From Bacilli bacterium (GTDB lineage: Bacteria > Bacillota_I > Bacilli_A > RF39 > UBA660), in assembly GCA_022009835.1 (NCBI GenBank), contig CP091726.1, forward strand, positions 744,001 through 808,000: a stretch of DNA of 64,000 nt, in the 5' to 3' direction. The notes beneath the pieces are model-generated. The model was not told where the DNA came from, ran no database searches, and saw only the letters and a list, made by a program, of their open reading frames with translations. Both the position numbers and the translations under genes were made by a program. Numbering within the stretch: the stretch's first letter is position 1; every line of letters starts with the position of its first letter. Below are positions 28,246-38,505 of the stretch, piece by piece.

Positions 28246-29437
28246 ATGAAAGATAAAAATATTAAATACATTAGGAGGAAGTATTAAAATAAAAGTAGAA
28301 GGTAAAAAAATATCAATAATTTTATTCACAGATTAATCAAAAAAATAATATAAATATTGAAAAAAAGTTATTCCTATATCTTATAAGGAAGCTCACTTGA
28401 TAGTGGATTATCGAGAATTAGTCAAGATACAAAAAAATATAAAAACTATCTATAAAGTCAAAGTAATCAAGTACTATGGAAGATTAAGACTACTTAAAAA
28501 GAACTAAAAAGAGATATCTTTTTTTACTTTTTATCTTTATTAGTAGGAGTATTAACAATTTATATCTTATCAAACATGATATTTAAAAATAGAAGTGATT
28601 CATTCTAATAAAAAAACATTATCAAATTAGTAAATGAAGAATTATATAGTAATGGTATTAGAAAATATCATTTTGTAAAATCATATAGTGAAGTAGAAAA
28701 AATAAAGAAAAAAATTCTTGAAGATAATAAAGACAGTATAGAGTGGCTTGAAATAATTAGAGAAGGTACTAAGTACACTGTTAGAGTAGAGGAACGAATA
28801 ATTAATAAAAAAGAAGATAGTGATAAAATATATGATATAGTAGCAAGTAAAAATGCTGTCATTAAGACAATCGTAGCTAATTCTGGAGAAAAAGTTAAAA
28901 ATATCAATACTTATGTAAAAAAAGGAGAGACTATTATTTCATCACAAATAACTCTGCCTAACAGCACTACTATTGAAAAGTCCGCTAGTGGAACCATAAC
29001 TGGTGAAGTATGGTATACTGTAAGAGTAGAATATCCATATATTTATAATGAAACACTATATACTGGTAATAAGAAAAAAAGTATTAGTCTTTAATCTTTT
29101 AAATAAAAAGAATATCTTTTTTTGATTTTCATAAATACAAAAACCTTTGAACGTAACATCAAATATATCTTTAATAATAATTTCATTCCTTTTTCTTTAA
29201 CCTATGAAGATGAATATGAGACTAAAATAATAAATGATACCTATACTAAGGAAACTGCTAGTAAAAAAGCCATTGAAATAGCCAAAGAAAAATTACTAGA
29301 TAAATATTTTACTATTATAGATATTAATGATATCAAAATAATAAATGAAGAAGATCTATCCACTAAAAATAGTACTTGATTTATTTATTACTTGTACTGA
29401 AGATATTACTGAATATAAAGAAGTATTAGAAGAGTAA
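28246..29437 (+). CDS. yqfD: YqfD-family sporulation membrane protein (frameshifted)
   Basis: Bridging about eight shifts gives some 390 residues. The N-terminus reads GGSIKIKVEGKNINNFIHRL, followed by one transmembrane segment around YLSNMIFKIEV. The external domain has WLEIIREGTKYTVRVEERI, DIVASKNAVIKTIV, YVKKGETIIS and TITGEVWYTV, the core YqfD motifs. The C-terminal part (FIPFSLTYEDEY, TKETASKKAIEIAKEKL) completes the family domain. A clear phoH, the usual next gene, does not follow. Confidence 0.85.
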
Positions 29438-29453
29438 TTCTTCTTTTTTTCCT
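29426..29453 (+). terminator. Terminator after yqfD
   Basis: AGAAG/CTTCT hairpin overlaps the stop codon and is followed by eight T. Confidence 0.65.
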
Positions 29454-29535
29454 TTTGTCTCTTCAGCTTTACTATGTAAGTCTTACTCATAAATAGTCAT
29501 AATAGTGTAAAGTCATATTAAAAAATAAAAAGTAC

Positions 29536-29565
29536 TTGATAAAGTATTTAAAAGTATGCTATAAT
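29536..29565 (+). promoter_or_regulatory. Promoter of the NPKTS wall-protein gene
   Basis: TTGATA (29536) and an extended -10 TGCTATAAT (29557-29565) are 18 bp apart. AAAGGGAGA is the ribosome site. Confidence 0.75.
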
Positions 29566-29616
29566 TAACTTAAGGATAGGAAGACTATCTAAATAAAAGA
29601 AAGGGAGAAAAAGAAA

Positions 29617-31077
29617 ATGAAAAAGAAATTATTATTTCTAGTGGCTGCTATTGCATTATTTGTTCCTAGTGTAATGGCTGCTGAACTAACTGCAGGAACT
29701 GATGCTGAACTTAAAAATGCATTTGCCACTGCAGTAGATGGGGATACTATTAAACTTACTGCTAACATTGAAAATCATGAAGGTGGTAGTAATGATTTAA
29801 TGGTAAAAGATGGAAAGACTATTACTTTAGATTTAAATGGCTTTTCAATCAGTACTAATCCAGCATGGAATGATGCTACCAATAAACCAGTTCATAGATC
29901 AATTACTGTAAACGGTGGTACATTAAACATTATTGGTAAAGGTACTATCAAACATGCAAAACATGTTGCTGTAAATGTTTGGGGAGTAGAAAACCCAATC
30001 AATGCTACATATTCAGCATTAAATGTAGGAAAGGATGTTATTCTTGAAGGAGAAACTGGTATATCAGTATTCCAAGACACAAATAATGCTTATGGAGTAG
30101 AAGTAACATTTGAAGGAACAATCAATGCTATTGAAAATGGTATTACAATAAATGGATATATCAAACATGAACAAGCACCAGTTATTACTGTTAAAGGAAC
30201 TGCTAAAGTAAATGCTACTGGAGAGAGTGGCTGTGCTATTTACGCTGCTGGTAATGGTACTTGGTATTTCGAAGATGGAGTAGAAGTAAAAGGTGTAGGC
30301 TCTGCACTTGGTATTAAAGCTGGTGAAATAAATGTCATGGGTGGAACATTTACTGCTACAGGAGCAAGTAATGAAAATCCAGCACTATATAACAATGGAA
30401 TTAATCCATCAGGAGCTGCTGTTCAAATAGAAACTAATTTAAATAACTATTATGGACATGCTAGATTACACATTGAAGGTGGAGAATTCATCAGTGAAAA
30501 AGGAAATGCTATTTTAGAATATGGTAGTAACACTACTAGTGCTGCTGAAGAAATAGATATTAGAGGTGGCGTATTTACAGCCGCTGAAGAAAAAGAGGCA
30601 CTTAAATTATCTGATAGCATTAAAACAAATAACAATGTAGTTAATGTATTTGGAGGAGCATTCTCTAGTAGCATCAGTGAAGAAATAGTTAATGAAGAAG
30701 CAATTAGAATTAGTTTTGCTGCTATTATCGATAAAGAAGTAGTAGACATGACAGAAGTTACTGGTGTTATCATTGTTCCAGTAGGAACTATATTTGATGA
30801 AGAAACTATTAATGAATTAAAAGCATTAGTAGGCAGTGTTGAAGAAGGATATAGATTCGAAGGATACTATTCTGATAGTAATCTAACTAACAAAATGGAC
30901 TTTACTAAAGAAATAACAGAGGATACTGTTATCTACATGAATTTTGTTAAAGTACCAGGAGAAGAAAATCCAAAAACTTCCGATATTAATCTTGCTTTAA
31001 TTCTTGCATTACTAGGAGTATCTTCAGTAGGAGCTACACTAGTATCTAGAAAAAGAACATTAAGAGCAAACAGATAA
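29617..31077 (+). CDS. Sortase-anchored cell-wall protein with beta-helix-like domain
   Basis: This intact protein of 486 residues has a signal peptide (KKKLLFLVAAIALFVPSVMAA). The long beta region has repeated strands such as TITLDLNGFSI, SITVNGGTLNIIGKGTIKH and INVMGGTFTATG, as in right-handed beta-helix adhesins. A short InlB-type repeat follows (GYRFEGYYSDSNLT). The C-terminus has NPKTSD, a hydrophobic stretch and KRTLRANR. This is a sorting signal of the NPxT(S/N) class handled by class B sortases. A class B sortase gene lies 1.5 kb downstream. The gene has its own strong promoter. Confidence 0.85.
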   Translation: MKKKLLFLVAAIALFVPSVMAAELTAGTDAELKNAFATAVDGDTIKLTANIENHEGGSNDLMVKDGKTITLDLNGFSISTNPAWNDATNKPVHRSITVNGGTLNIIGKGTIKHAKHVAVNVWGVENPINATYSALNVGKDVILEGETGISVFQDTNNAYGVEVTFEGTINAIENGITINGYIKHEQAPVITVKGTAKVNATGESGCAIYAAGNGTWYFEDGVEVKGVGSALGIKAGEINVMGGTFTATGASNENPALYNNGINPSGAAVQIETNLNNYYGHARLHIEGGEFISEKGNAILEYGSNTTSAAEEIDIRGGVFTAAEEKEALKLSDSIKTNNNVVNVFGGAFSSSISEEIVNEEAIRISFAAIIDKEVVDMTEVTGVIIVPVGTIFDEETINELKALVGSVEEGYRFEGYYSDSNLTNKMDFTKEITEDTVIYMNFVKVPGEENPKTSDINLALILALLGVSSVGATLVSRKRTLRANR

Positions 31078-31091
31078 TCAAAAGAATAGAC

Positions 31092-32488
31092 GAAAGTTGA
31101 ACTTGTCAATAGAAAGTAGACAATAAAAGAACATTAATTAAATCCTAGTTGATTTCTATATTCAACTGGGGTTTTTATAATTTAAAGCGTAACTTGGCCG
31201 TAAATTATTGTTATCATAAACTATATCATCAATAAATTCCTGAACTGTGTTATAATTATTTATGTCAAAGTCAATATACATTTCTTTTTTGAGCCAACCA
31301 TTTTTAGATTCAATAACTGGATTATCAGTTGGTGTTCCGGCTCGCGACATTGAACGTGTTATAGTATAAGAATTAAGTATATTGTTAAATGACACCGAGG
31401 AATATACAGAACCTTGATCTGTGTGAAAAAAATTGTATCAAGGTCTTTATATCCTCTTTTTTTAATTTTTTCATTCAGCATATAATTTAGGGCATTTTTT
31501 TATGATTTAATATACCATTACCATACATTGATCCCCTAACATCATAACCAACTATCTCATTATTAAAAACATCTAAATAAAACGTCCAATCATACGGTTT
31601 TCTTTTAAACCATATCTTTGTTGTGCCTGAAACTATTTTTTCAAATGGTCGTGTTGTTTTCCAATTACCATTTATTGCGTTATAAAATTTAATCGATTCT
31701 TCTCCAGGTTTCTTATATTTATAATGTTTAGCTTTAGATTTGATGTTTAATGATTTACATACCTTATGTACTAGATTATCAGAAACAACCCAACCGGTTT
31801 CATCTAATATAATTTTTCTTATTCTATGATATCCGTAACTGGGTTTTCTTTTATGAACATCTAATATTAATTCACCTAATTGTTTTCTATTTAATTCATA
31901 TTGATTCAATATATTTTTATTTTTTTAAGCCATTTATAATATCCACTTCTAGAAACATTCATTATTTCACAAAGTGATTTTTACGGAATAGTTTTTTTAC
32001 TAAAATATTCTATTATTTCAAATTCTTTTTTTGCTTTATTTCTTGAATACTACAATTGAACCATCTCCTTTCACAATGTAACCTTTTTTTAATCGTTCAT
32101 TCTCAATTTTTTTAATCTCATATTTTCGTATTCTAATTCTTCTTCCTTACTATTAAATTTTTTTGGTAGTAAAATATTTTGTCATTGGATTTCCTGGCTT
32201 CCTTTTTATTTTTCTAATCCACTAATTCCCTCGGCTTTTATATTTTTTTCTATCCATCTGCTTAATAAACCACTACTTATGTCATATTCTCTGCATGTTT
32301 GTTGTAACGTTTTTCTTAAATTCAATTACTGGAATTACAATTTTTTTCTCTTTTTCTTTAGTTGTCCAAATTCTATTTTTTTCTTTTTTTCTTTTTCATA
32401 TTATTTTATCCTTTCTTCTTTTTATTATATCAAAAAAAGTAGACACATTCCTTTTATGTCTACTTTTTATTTTACAACTTCAATTTTA
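31092..32488 (-). mobile_element. IS3-family insertion sequence (IS150-like)
   Basis: Imperfect terminal inverted repeats of roughly 38 bp (left 31092-31131, right 32450-32488) share CTTTTATTGTCTACTTT-like sequence in opposite orientation. Between them are an orfA/orfB transposase pair on the minus strand. A target-site duplication could not be fixed from the A+T-rich flanks. The element sits between the NPKTS protein gene and its probable sortase gene. Confidence 0.82.
31134..32410 (-). CDS. IS3-family transposase, OrfA and OrfB (frameshifted)
   Basis: OrfA (about 32070-32410) is a helix-turn-helix protein: QQTCREYDISSGLLSRWIEK, then a Lys/Glu coiled coil. OrfB (about 31134-32065) has NVSRSGYYKWLKK, KPSYGYHRI and the DDE integrase core with FYLDVFNNEIVGY, HTDQGSVYSS, MSRAGTPTDNPVIESKNGW and VEYRNQLGF. 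IS3 elements join the two frames by -1 frameshifting, but several extra shifts here look like sequence error. The element may still be active. Confidence 0.85.
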
Positions 32489-32549
32489 TAATCTATTCTT
32501 TTTACTTTACATTACTTAAAAAATCTAGTACAATAATAATGGTGATAGT

Positions 32550-33547
32550 ATGAATGTAGATAATAACGATAAAAAATATATTCCTAAACATGCCAGTGAT
32601 TGTGCATCTTTAAATAACTCTACTGAAGTTAAAGAAAAACACAAAAAAAGATATTTCATCAGAAGATATACAAAAAGTATCTAAAGAAAAAAATTGGAAC
32701 CAGTTAAAGAAAAAAATAGTTGTAAAAAAAGAAAAAGATATCTAAAAAAAGATGGGTATGGACCACCTTTCTAATAATTTTTTTACTTATAATAGCTTTT
32801 TAGTTTGTTTAAAATATTTTCTTGGGCTAAAGATAATAAAGATACTAAGAGTGTTATTGATGATATAAGTAATAATACCAAAGTTGAAGAAACTAAGGAT
32901 GATGAAAATACCGAATTAATAAATGAACCAGAAAATAAGGATGAAACCAATGACTATTGGTACTATATAAAGCAACCTTTAATAAATGTTGATATTAATG
33001 CTTTAAAAGAAAAAAATAAAGATACTGTAGGTTGGATTAATGTTAATAATACTAATATTAATTATCCTTATGTTCAAGGCAAAGATAATAAGTATTATCT
33101 AAATCATTCTTATGATAAAAGTTATAATGAGGCAGGTTGGGTTTTTCTAGATTATCGTAACAATAGTACTTTATCAGATAAAAATAATATTTTATATGCT
33201 CATAGTAGACTTGATAAGACAATGTTTGGATCTCTTTCTAAAACACTAAAATCAAATTGGTATAACAATAAAGACAATCACATAATAAGATTATCTACTG
33301 AAACTGAAAATACTATGTGGCAAATATTTTCTGTATATAAAATACCTGAGGAAACATACTATATTACTACTAATTTCAGTAATGATAGTGAATATGAGAA
33401 GTTTTTTTAAATATTATTAAGGAAAGAAGTATTCATAACTTTAATACAGACATCAATATTAATGATAAAGTATTAACTTTAAGTACTTGCTATTCAGATA
33501 CTGAAAGAACCGTTGTACATGCAAAAATTAATAAAGAGGAGTTCTAG
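32550..33547 (+). CDS. srtB: Class B sortase (frameshifted N-terminus)
   Basis: A Lys-rich cytoplasmic N-terminus and one transmembrane segment lie in a region with many shifts (32640-32810). The catalytic domain is clear. DTVGWINVNNTNINYPYVQG, YLNHSYDK, NILYAHSR (catalytic His), TLSTCYSD (catalytic Cys) and ERTVVHAKI (catalytic Arg) are in the sortase B arrangement. It is expected to attach NPxTN/S-type proteins such as the one at 29617 to peptidoglycan. It is the first gene downstream of the IS element. Confidence 0.87.
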
Positions 33548-33649
33548 ATAATAGATATAAATAACTTTTTTTATGTTAAAAGTTACTTATATAGTGTATT
33601 AATAGTATATTGTTATAAATATTACTAATAATAGAAAAAGAGGTATAAA

Positions 33650-35239
33650 ATGAAAAAAACATAAATAAAAAAATACAAATATAATTGGTGGGAATGCCAT
33701 TAATAATGATATGTATAGAATGCTAGATGGATATAAACCTTCTTCCAGTTCTTCGTCAAAGAAAGGAAGTATTGTAAGTAATGCTACATCTAAAAGTACA
33801 AGTACTTCTAGTAGCACTAAGAGTTCAAGCAGTAGTAAAACAGTGAGATTTACTAGCAATTCAAGTTCTAGTTCAACTAGAAGCAATACTTCAAGTTCTA
33901 GTAGCGGTTCAAATAGAAGTTCCAACCCAAGTTCTAGTTCGAGAAGTGGTTCAACTTCTATTTCAAGTAGAAGTTCTAATTCTAGTTCAAGAGGTGGATC
34001 GTTTAGTGGTGGTGGCTTTGGAGGAAATAGATATTCTTCCAGTAGTAATACATCGGGTAGTAAAACATATACCTCTCAAGTAAATGCTGTTAGATTTACA
34101 AATAATTCTAGTTCTTCAAATAGAACAAACAGTAGTTCACATGTTGAGGCCGTTAGATTCACCGGAAATAATCCAGTTAGTAGCAAAGCACCATTAGGAG
34201 CAGAATTTTTAAATATTCCTGTAGTAAATGTAAAAGGTGGAACTACTGGTATTGGTAGTGGAGCAAACAGTAGAAATACAGGAACTATCAGTTATGATTT
34301 AAATAGAGATATCGCTAATAGGGAAAAAATAGTAAGTAAAGCTAGTAAAAAAAATATGAATGCCGCTGCAAGTGGAGCGATGACAGGTGCTTTTGGTCCA
34401 ATGGCTAGTATGAAACTTGCTAATGATAAAGCAAAAAAAGAAAATAAATCAATTTTTAGTACAATTAAGAATCTCTTTGGTAGAGGCAAGAAAAAACAAG
34501 GTGATATTGTTAATAGAACAATTTCTAAAGCAGTAAATTATAATGATGTTATATCATTAAGGAATAATTATAGTAATTCTCTTAATGCCAACAAAGTATC
34601 TACCGAAAGTAAAATAGAAAGTATTACCGGTAGGGTTTCCAATAATAACTATACAGAATATGATGTTGATAAGCTAGCGGCCTTAATATATAGAGAAACA
34701 GGGGGATCATTTAGAAATAGTGGTGAAGATGAAGAATGGTTTGCTTTCTAAATACCGCTGCTGTCGCTATGAACAATCAAGCAAGAAGTGGAAAAGGGGA
34801 TACCGTTGGAGATAGAATATGTAGTTTATCAAACAATGTATATGCTGGTTTAAGCGATTATGCCAATACTGATTTTGATACAGTAACAGCAGGAGCTACT
34901 GAAGAACAAAAAGAAAAGATAAGAAATGCAGCAAAAATGGCCTTATCTGGGCAATATACTCTTCCTAGTAATATGTATCTCCAAGCTAGTGAAAGTATCG
35001 TAAATAGATATGGTAATACTTGGAATACACATAACCCTAGTAGTGGTGGAATAGATGTTCATATTGGTTATGAAGGTAATAGTGCCTCAAATACTGACCT
35101 ATATGGCAACGAAGTACCAACTGATGTTGAAAGTTATCGTAATGAAGCTGCTGCATTAAGACAAGCACTGGAAAGTACTAACGATAATGCTAATAATTAT
35201 CTTAATTATATTGATCCAAACGATATAAGACAACTTTAA
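33650..35239 (+). CDS. Ser-rich protein with C-terminal SleB/CwlJ-like hydrolase domain (frameshifted)
   Basis: The bridged protein has about 528 residues. Residues 30-150 are almost wholly Ser/Thr/Asn/Arg. A helical part follows with the basic stretch SKKNMNAAASGAMTGAFGPM. The C-terminal domain DVDKLAALIYRETGGSF, NTAAVAMNNQARSGKGDTV and the rest fits the Hydrolase_2 (SleB/CwlJ) fold, which hydrolyses cortex or wall peptidoglycan; the Glu of YRETG is the candidate catalytic residue. There is no signal peptide. It lies between sortase B and WXG100 genes, so export by a type VII-like route is possible. Shifts are near 33665 and 34735. Confidence 0.65.
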
Positions 35240-35300
35240 TATTTACATTAAAATAAAAATATGTTAAAATGATATTAGATAAAATATAGGAGGCGATACA

Positions 35301-35573
35301 ATGGCAATAATAGGATATAATGCCAGCGGTTATAATGATTTAGCCGCAGAAATAAGATTAAGAAAGAGTAATTTACTTGATATCTTAAACTCTTTTCCAG
35401 AAGTAGAATCAGCAATTTCTGATGCATGGAAAGGTGAAGATGCGACTGCTTATACGGAAGCTTTAGCTAAAGTAATAAATAGTACTAAAGAAACAGTATC
35501 TGAAACTTATGATACTATGGCAAGAGAGTTTGAAAGAACTTACAATGATTGGATAGAAAAAGCAAAAGAATGA
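35301..35573 (+). CDS. WXG100-family protein
   Basis: The 90 residues form two helices joined by AWKGEDATAY, where W-K-G is the WXG turn. The C-terminus has the family's helical tail with YNDWIEKAKE. Such proteins are small helical-hairpin dimers exported by type VII (Ess/Yuk) secretion. AGGAGGCG is the ribosome site. The gene ends with TGA. Confidence 0.88.
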   Translation: MAIIGYNASGYNDLAAEIRLRKSNLLDILNSFPEVESAISDAWKGEDATAYTEALAKVINSTKETVSETYDTMAREFERTYNDWIEKAKE

Positions 35574-35604
35574 GTGGCAATTTATAAAAAGGAGGAATAA
35601 AAAA

Positions 35605-35921
35605 ATGAATAATAATTTTTTTAGGAATGGATCCAGAACTTGCTAAAGTAGCAATGAATAAAATTAAAACAAAAAAAGCTGAATTAGATACTGAATCAAA
35701 AAGAGCCTCTTCGGCTTTAAGAGATAAAGTAAATACAGCTTTTTGCGGGAACTGCCGCTAATAGTATGCAACAGTATATAAATAGAATAAATGCTTCACT
35801 AGAAGGATTATATAACTATTTAGATGGAAATGATTCAAACTTCGCTAATAAGTTTAATGAATATATCCAAAGCTATATTACTTCAGATGAAAATCTTAAT
35901 CAATCGTATACAAATAAATAA
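35605..35921 (+). CDS. Second WXG100-like helical-hairpin protein (frameshifted)
   Basis: The bridged reading is about 104 residues: NFLGMDPELAKVAMNKIKTK, then FAGTAANSMQQYINR, then a second helix. The turn is AGT in place of WXG, a common degenerate form in the second partner of WXG heterodimers. GGAGG lies 8 nt before the ATG. A terminator follows directly. Confidence 0.7.
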
Positions 35922-35947
35922 AGTGTCAATGTGGCACTTTTACTTTT
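35919..35947 (+). terminator. Terminator after the WXG100 pair
   Basis: AAGTGTC/GGCACTT (one G-U) with a 5-nt loop is followed by T residues. Confidence 0.8.
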
Positions 35948-35962
35948 AAGGTGGTGGTACTA

Positions 35963-36240
35963 ATGAAAATAGATGTTACTTCTTTAATAACTATTTTTAA
36001 ATAAACTAAGGTTATATAAAGAAATAGAAGATAAAACAATACTTGAAATAAAAAGTACAATATCTTCTCTTGAAGAAGCATATGTAAGTGATAATAATTT
36101 AAAAAAAATAAAAAAATATAGAGTTAATAAGTAAATTAGAAAAAGTCTTCAAATACTAAGCAAGGATATATAGATTATCTAGAAAATATTATAAATACTT
36201 ATAGTGAAATTGATTATAATGAAAGAATAAAAATATAATA
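35963..36240 (+). CDS. Small helical protein (frameshifted)
   Basis: About 92 residues after bridging: KLRLYKEIEDKTILEIKSTI, then LEEAYVSDNNLK, then YIDYLENIINTYSEIDYNE. It is all helical, with GGTGG before the ATG. It lies directly downstream of the WXG100 pair and may be a related secretion-cluster component. No family is assigned. Confidence 0.5.
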
Positions 36241-36255
36241 GTTTATAAATATACT

Positions 36256-36529
36256 ATGGATATTAATGAAGAACTATATCGATATAGAAAGATAATATAT
36301 ACCCTAGAGCAGGACTATAGAATATTAACTAATATATATAATAATTTACTTACTAATAAAAGAGTACTTACTAAAACTATTTTAATAAATAATCAAATAT
36401 TTTCATTAGAAGAATATAACAATATACTAAATGAAATAAGTATCACTAGAGAAAAATATTAGAATAACTCTTCAAAAATATAAGAATAGAATACAATACT
36501 TTACTAGAAGGAAATTAATATGGAAATAA
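36256..36529 (+). CDS. Small helical protein (one frameshift)
   Basis: The protein begins MDINEELYRYRKIIYTLEQD. A shift near 36462 has to be bridged for it to end RIQYFTRRKLIWK, about 90 residues. It overlaps the next start by 9 nt. It is helical and basic at the C-terminus. Function is unknown. Confidence 0.5.
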
Positions 36530-37046
36530 AAAAATAGATAAAAAAATAAATTAAATAAAAAAATATTAATATTCTAGAAGAGTTAATAAATAAATATAAA
36601 AGGAAAATAATATTGATATGTATAAAGAAATAACCAAAATAGATAGTTATTGGTATGGTAAGGAAAAAAAGATAACTTTATAAGTAAAATTAATGATATA
36701 GAAAGAAATAATTATATAATATTATCATCTTATTTAGATAAAATATTAACTATATATAAAGATATTAATGATAATTACACCAAAGATATCTATTACAACG
36801 ATAAAAATAGAACTTATTTATTATATAATATTGATAGTAATGTTAATAATATAAATAAAACAAATAGAAGTATTAATAATCTAGTAATACCATATAATTC
36901 TAATAATAAAGCTAGAATAGAAAGAATAAATAATCATCTTTATTGTATAAAAAGAATTAGAACTATATCAAAATAATTTAGAAGTAACCACTAATAGAAT
37001 AGAAAAAAATGAAATAGAAATAATAGCAAAAATAAATAATCTTTAA
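36520..37046 (+). CDS. Helical protein with W-Y-G turn, WXG-like (frameshifted)
   Basis: After bridging shifts near 36540-36610 the protein has about 172 residues. It starts MEIKIDK-like and contains YKEITKIDSYWYGKEKDNF, whose W-Y-G lies between two helices much as in WXG100 proteins. It then continues with long Asn/Lys/Ile-rich helices. Its position at the end of the WXG100 cluster suggests a larger WXG-type substrate. That assignment is inference. Confidence 0.5.
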
Positions 37047-37071
37047 GAAGAAATAATTCTTCTTTTTGCAT
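37041..37071 (+). terminator. Terminator of the helical-protein cluster
   Basis: AGAAGAA/TTCTTCT hairpin with an ATAA loop plus T run follows the stop at 37046. Confidence 0.8.
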
Positions 37072-37251
37072 ATAGTTATGGTTTATATAAAACTAATACC
37101 TCGACATATCATTTATAGATTACAAGCTATAAATGACCAGTAAAGACAAAGACTTTATTGAAAATAATAAAAAAATAAACAAAAAAAATATACATTTTTT
37201 TACTTTTTTTGATATAATTAAATTGTATCATTTTTAGGGAGAGTCGATATC

Positions 37252-38503
37252 GTGAAAAAAATATATACTGCTATTGATATTGGATCTGATACAATTAAGA
37301 TTGTGGTAGGAGAATACTTTAAAGACAAATTAAATATTCTTACTATTCATGAAGAAAAAAATCAAAAAGGAATAAGAAAAAGGTTTAATTGTCGATCCTA
37401 ATTTAGCCATCAACTCTATAAAAGATGGAATAAAAGAAGTAAATAATAATTTAGGTATAAATATTAAGAGAGTAATAGTAGGAGTTCCTAGTTATAATTC
37501 TAAGTTTATGTTTGTTACTGGTGAAATAAATGTAACTGAAGAAGTAATTACTACTGATAGTATAAATAATTTAATAAAAGTATCAGTATATTCAAAAGTA
37601 GACAACGACTATGAACTAATTACCGTAATTCCACTTACCTTTACATTAGATGGTGAAAAAGTAGATACTGCTATTGGTAAAAGTGGTAAGAAATTAGGAT
37701 TAAAAGGAATAATGATTACTGCTCCAAAGAAAAAAATGTATATTCAGTACTATCAGTAATAGAAGGAGCAGGATTAGAAGTAGTAGATATTACCGTATCC
37801 GCATTAGGAGACTACTTTGAAGTAAGAAATGATAATCTAGATAAAAGTACAGCTGCTATTATCAATTTAGGCCATGAAACTACCACTGTATCAGTATTTA
37901 ATCGAGGTAAACTTATGAATACTGAAACAATTCAATTAGGTGGAATAAATATCGATAAAGATTTAGCTTATATGTTTAATATCAGTATCTTTGATGCTAG
38001 AGAAATAAAAGAAAAGTTTGCATCTAGTCATAAGAGATTTATAGCACTAAATGATGTATATGAAGTTAAAAATACTGCTGGTGAAGTAATGCGATTAAAC
38101 CAGATTGAAGTAACAGAAATAGTTATGGATAGATTAGCTGAATTACTTAAGCTAGCCCAGAAACAAATATTACTATTGACAAAACAAGAGATTTCTTATA
38201 TAGTAATAACTGGAGGATTAACGGAAATAAGAGCATTTAAAAAAATTTAGTCTATGAAATTCTAGGAAAAGATGTTATAATATATACAGAAGATACTCTC
38301 GGAGCAAGAAATAATAAATATATTACCTCAATAGGAACAATAAAATATTTTTGTTGATAAATTAAAAAGTAAGAGGTAGAGAGTATTCTAGTATTGACGA
38401 GCAAGATGAAGAGTTACTAATAAATCCAAATAATAAGAGTATAAAGGGGAAGACTAGTATTACCAAAATATTTGGAAACTTTATTGGAACTAAGGAGGAT
38501 TAA
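37252..38503 (+). CDS. ftsA: Cell-division protein FtsA (frameshifted)
   Basis: The actin-fold ATPase motifs are visible: IYTAIDIGSDTIKIVVGE (phosphate 1), VIVGVPSYNS in the 1C region, STAAIINLGHETTTV (phosphate 2) and SYIVITGGLTEI (adenosine). Shifts occur near 37365, 37735, 38245 and 38355. The reading is about 415 residues. The start is GTG with AGGGAGAG upstream. FtsA tethers the Z ring to the membrane, and the stop lies 2 nt before ftsZ. Confidence 0.93.
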
Positions 38504-38505
38504 AA

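Noticed and set aside
33711..34030. Low-complexity Ser codon tract as a microsatellite for phase variation
   Set aside because: Ser codons are mixed (AGT, TCA, TCT, AGC, TCC), so there is no uniform slippage-prone tract.
36256..37046. Type VII secretion ATPase fragment among the small helical genes
   Set aside because: No Walker A or FtsK/SpoIIIE-like sequence is present; the proteins are only helical.
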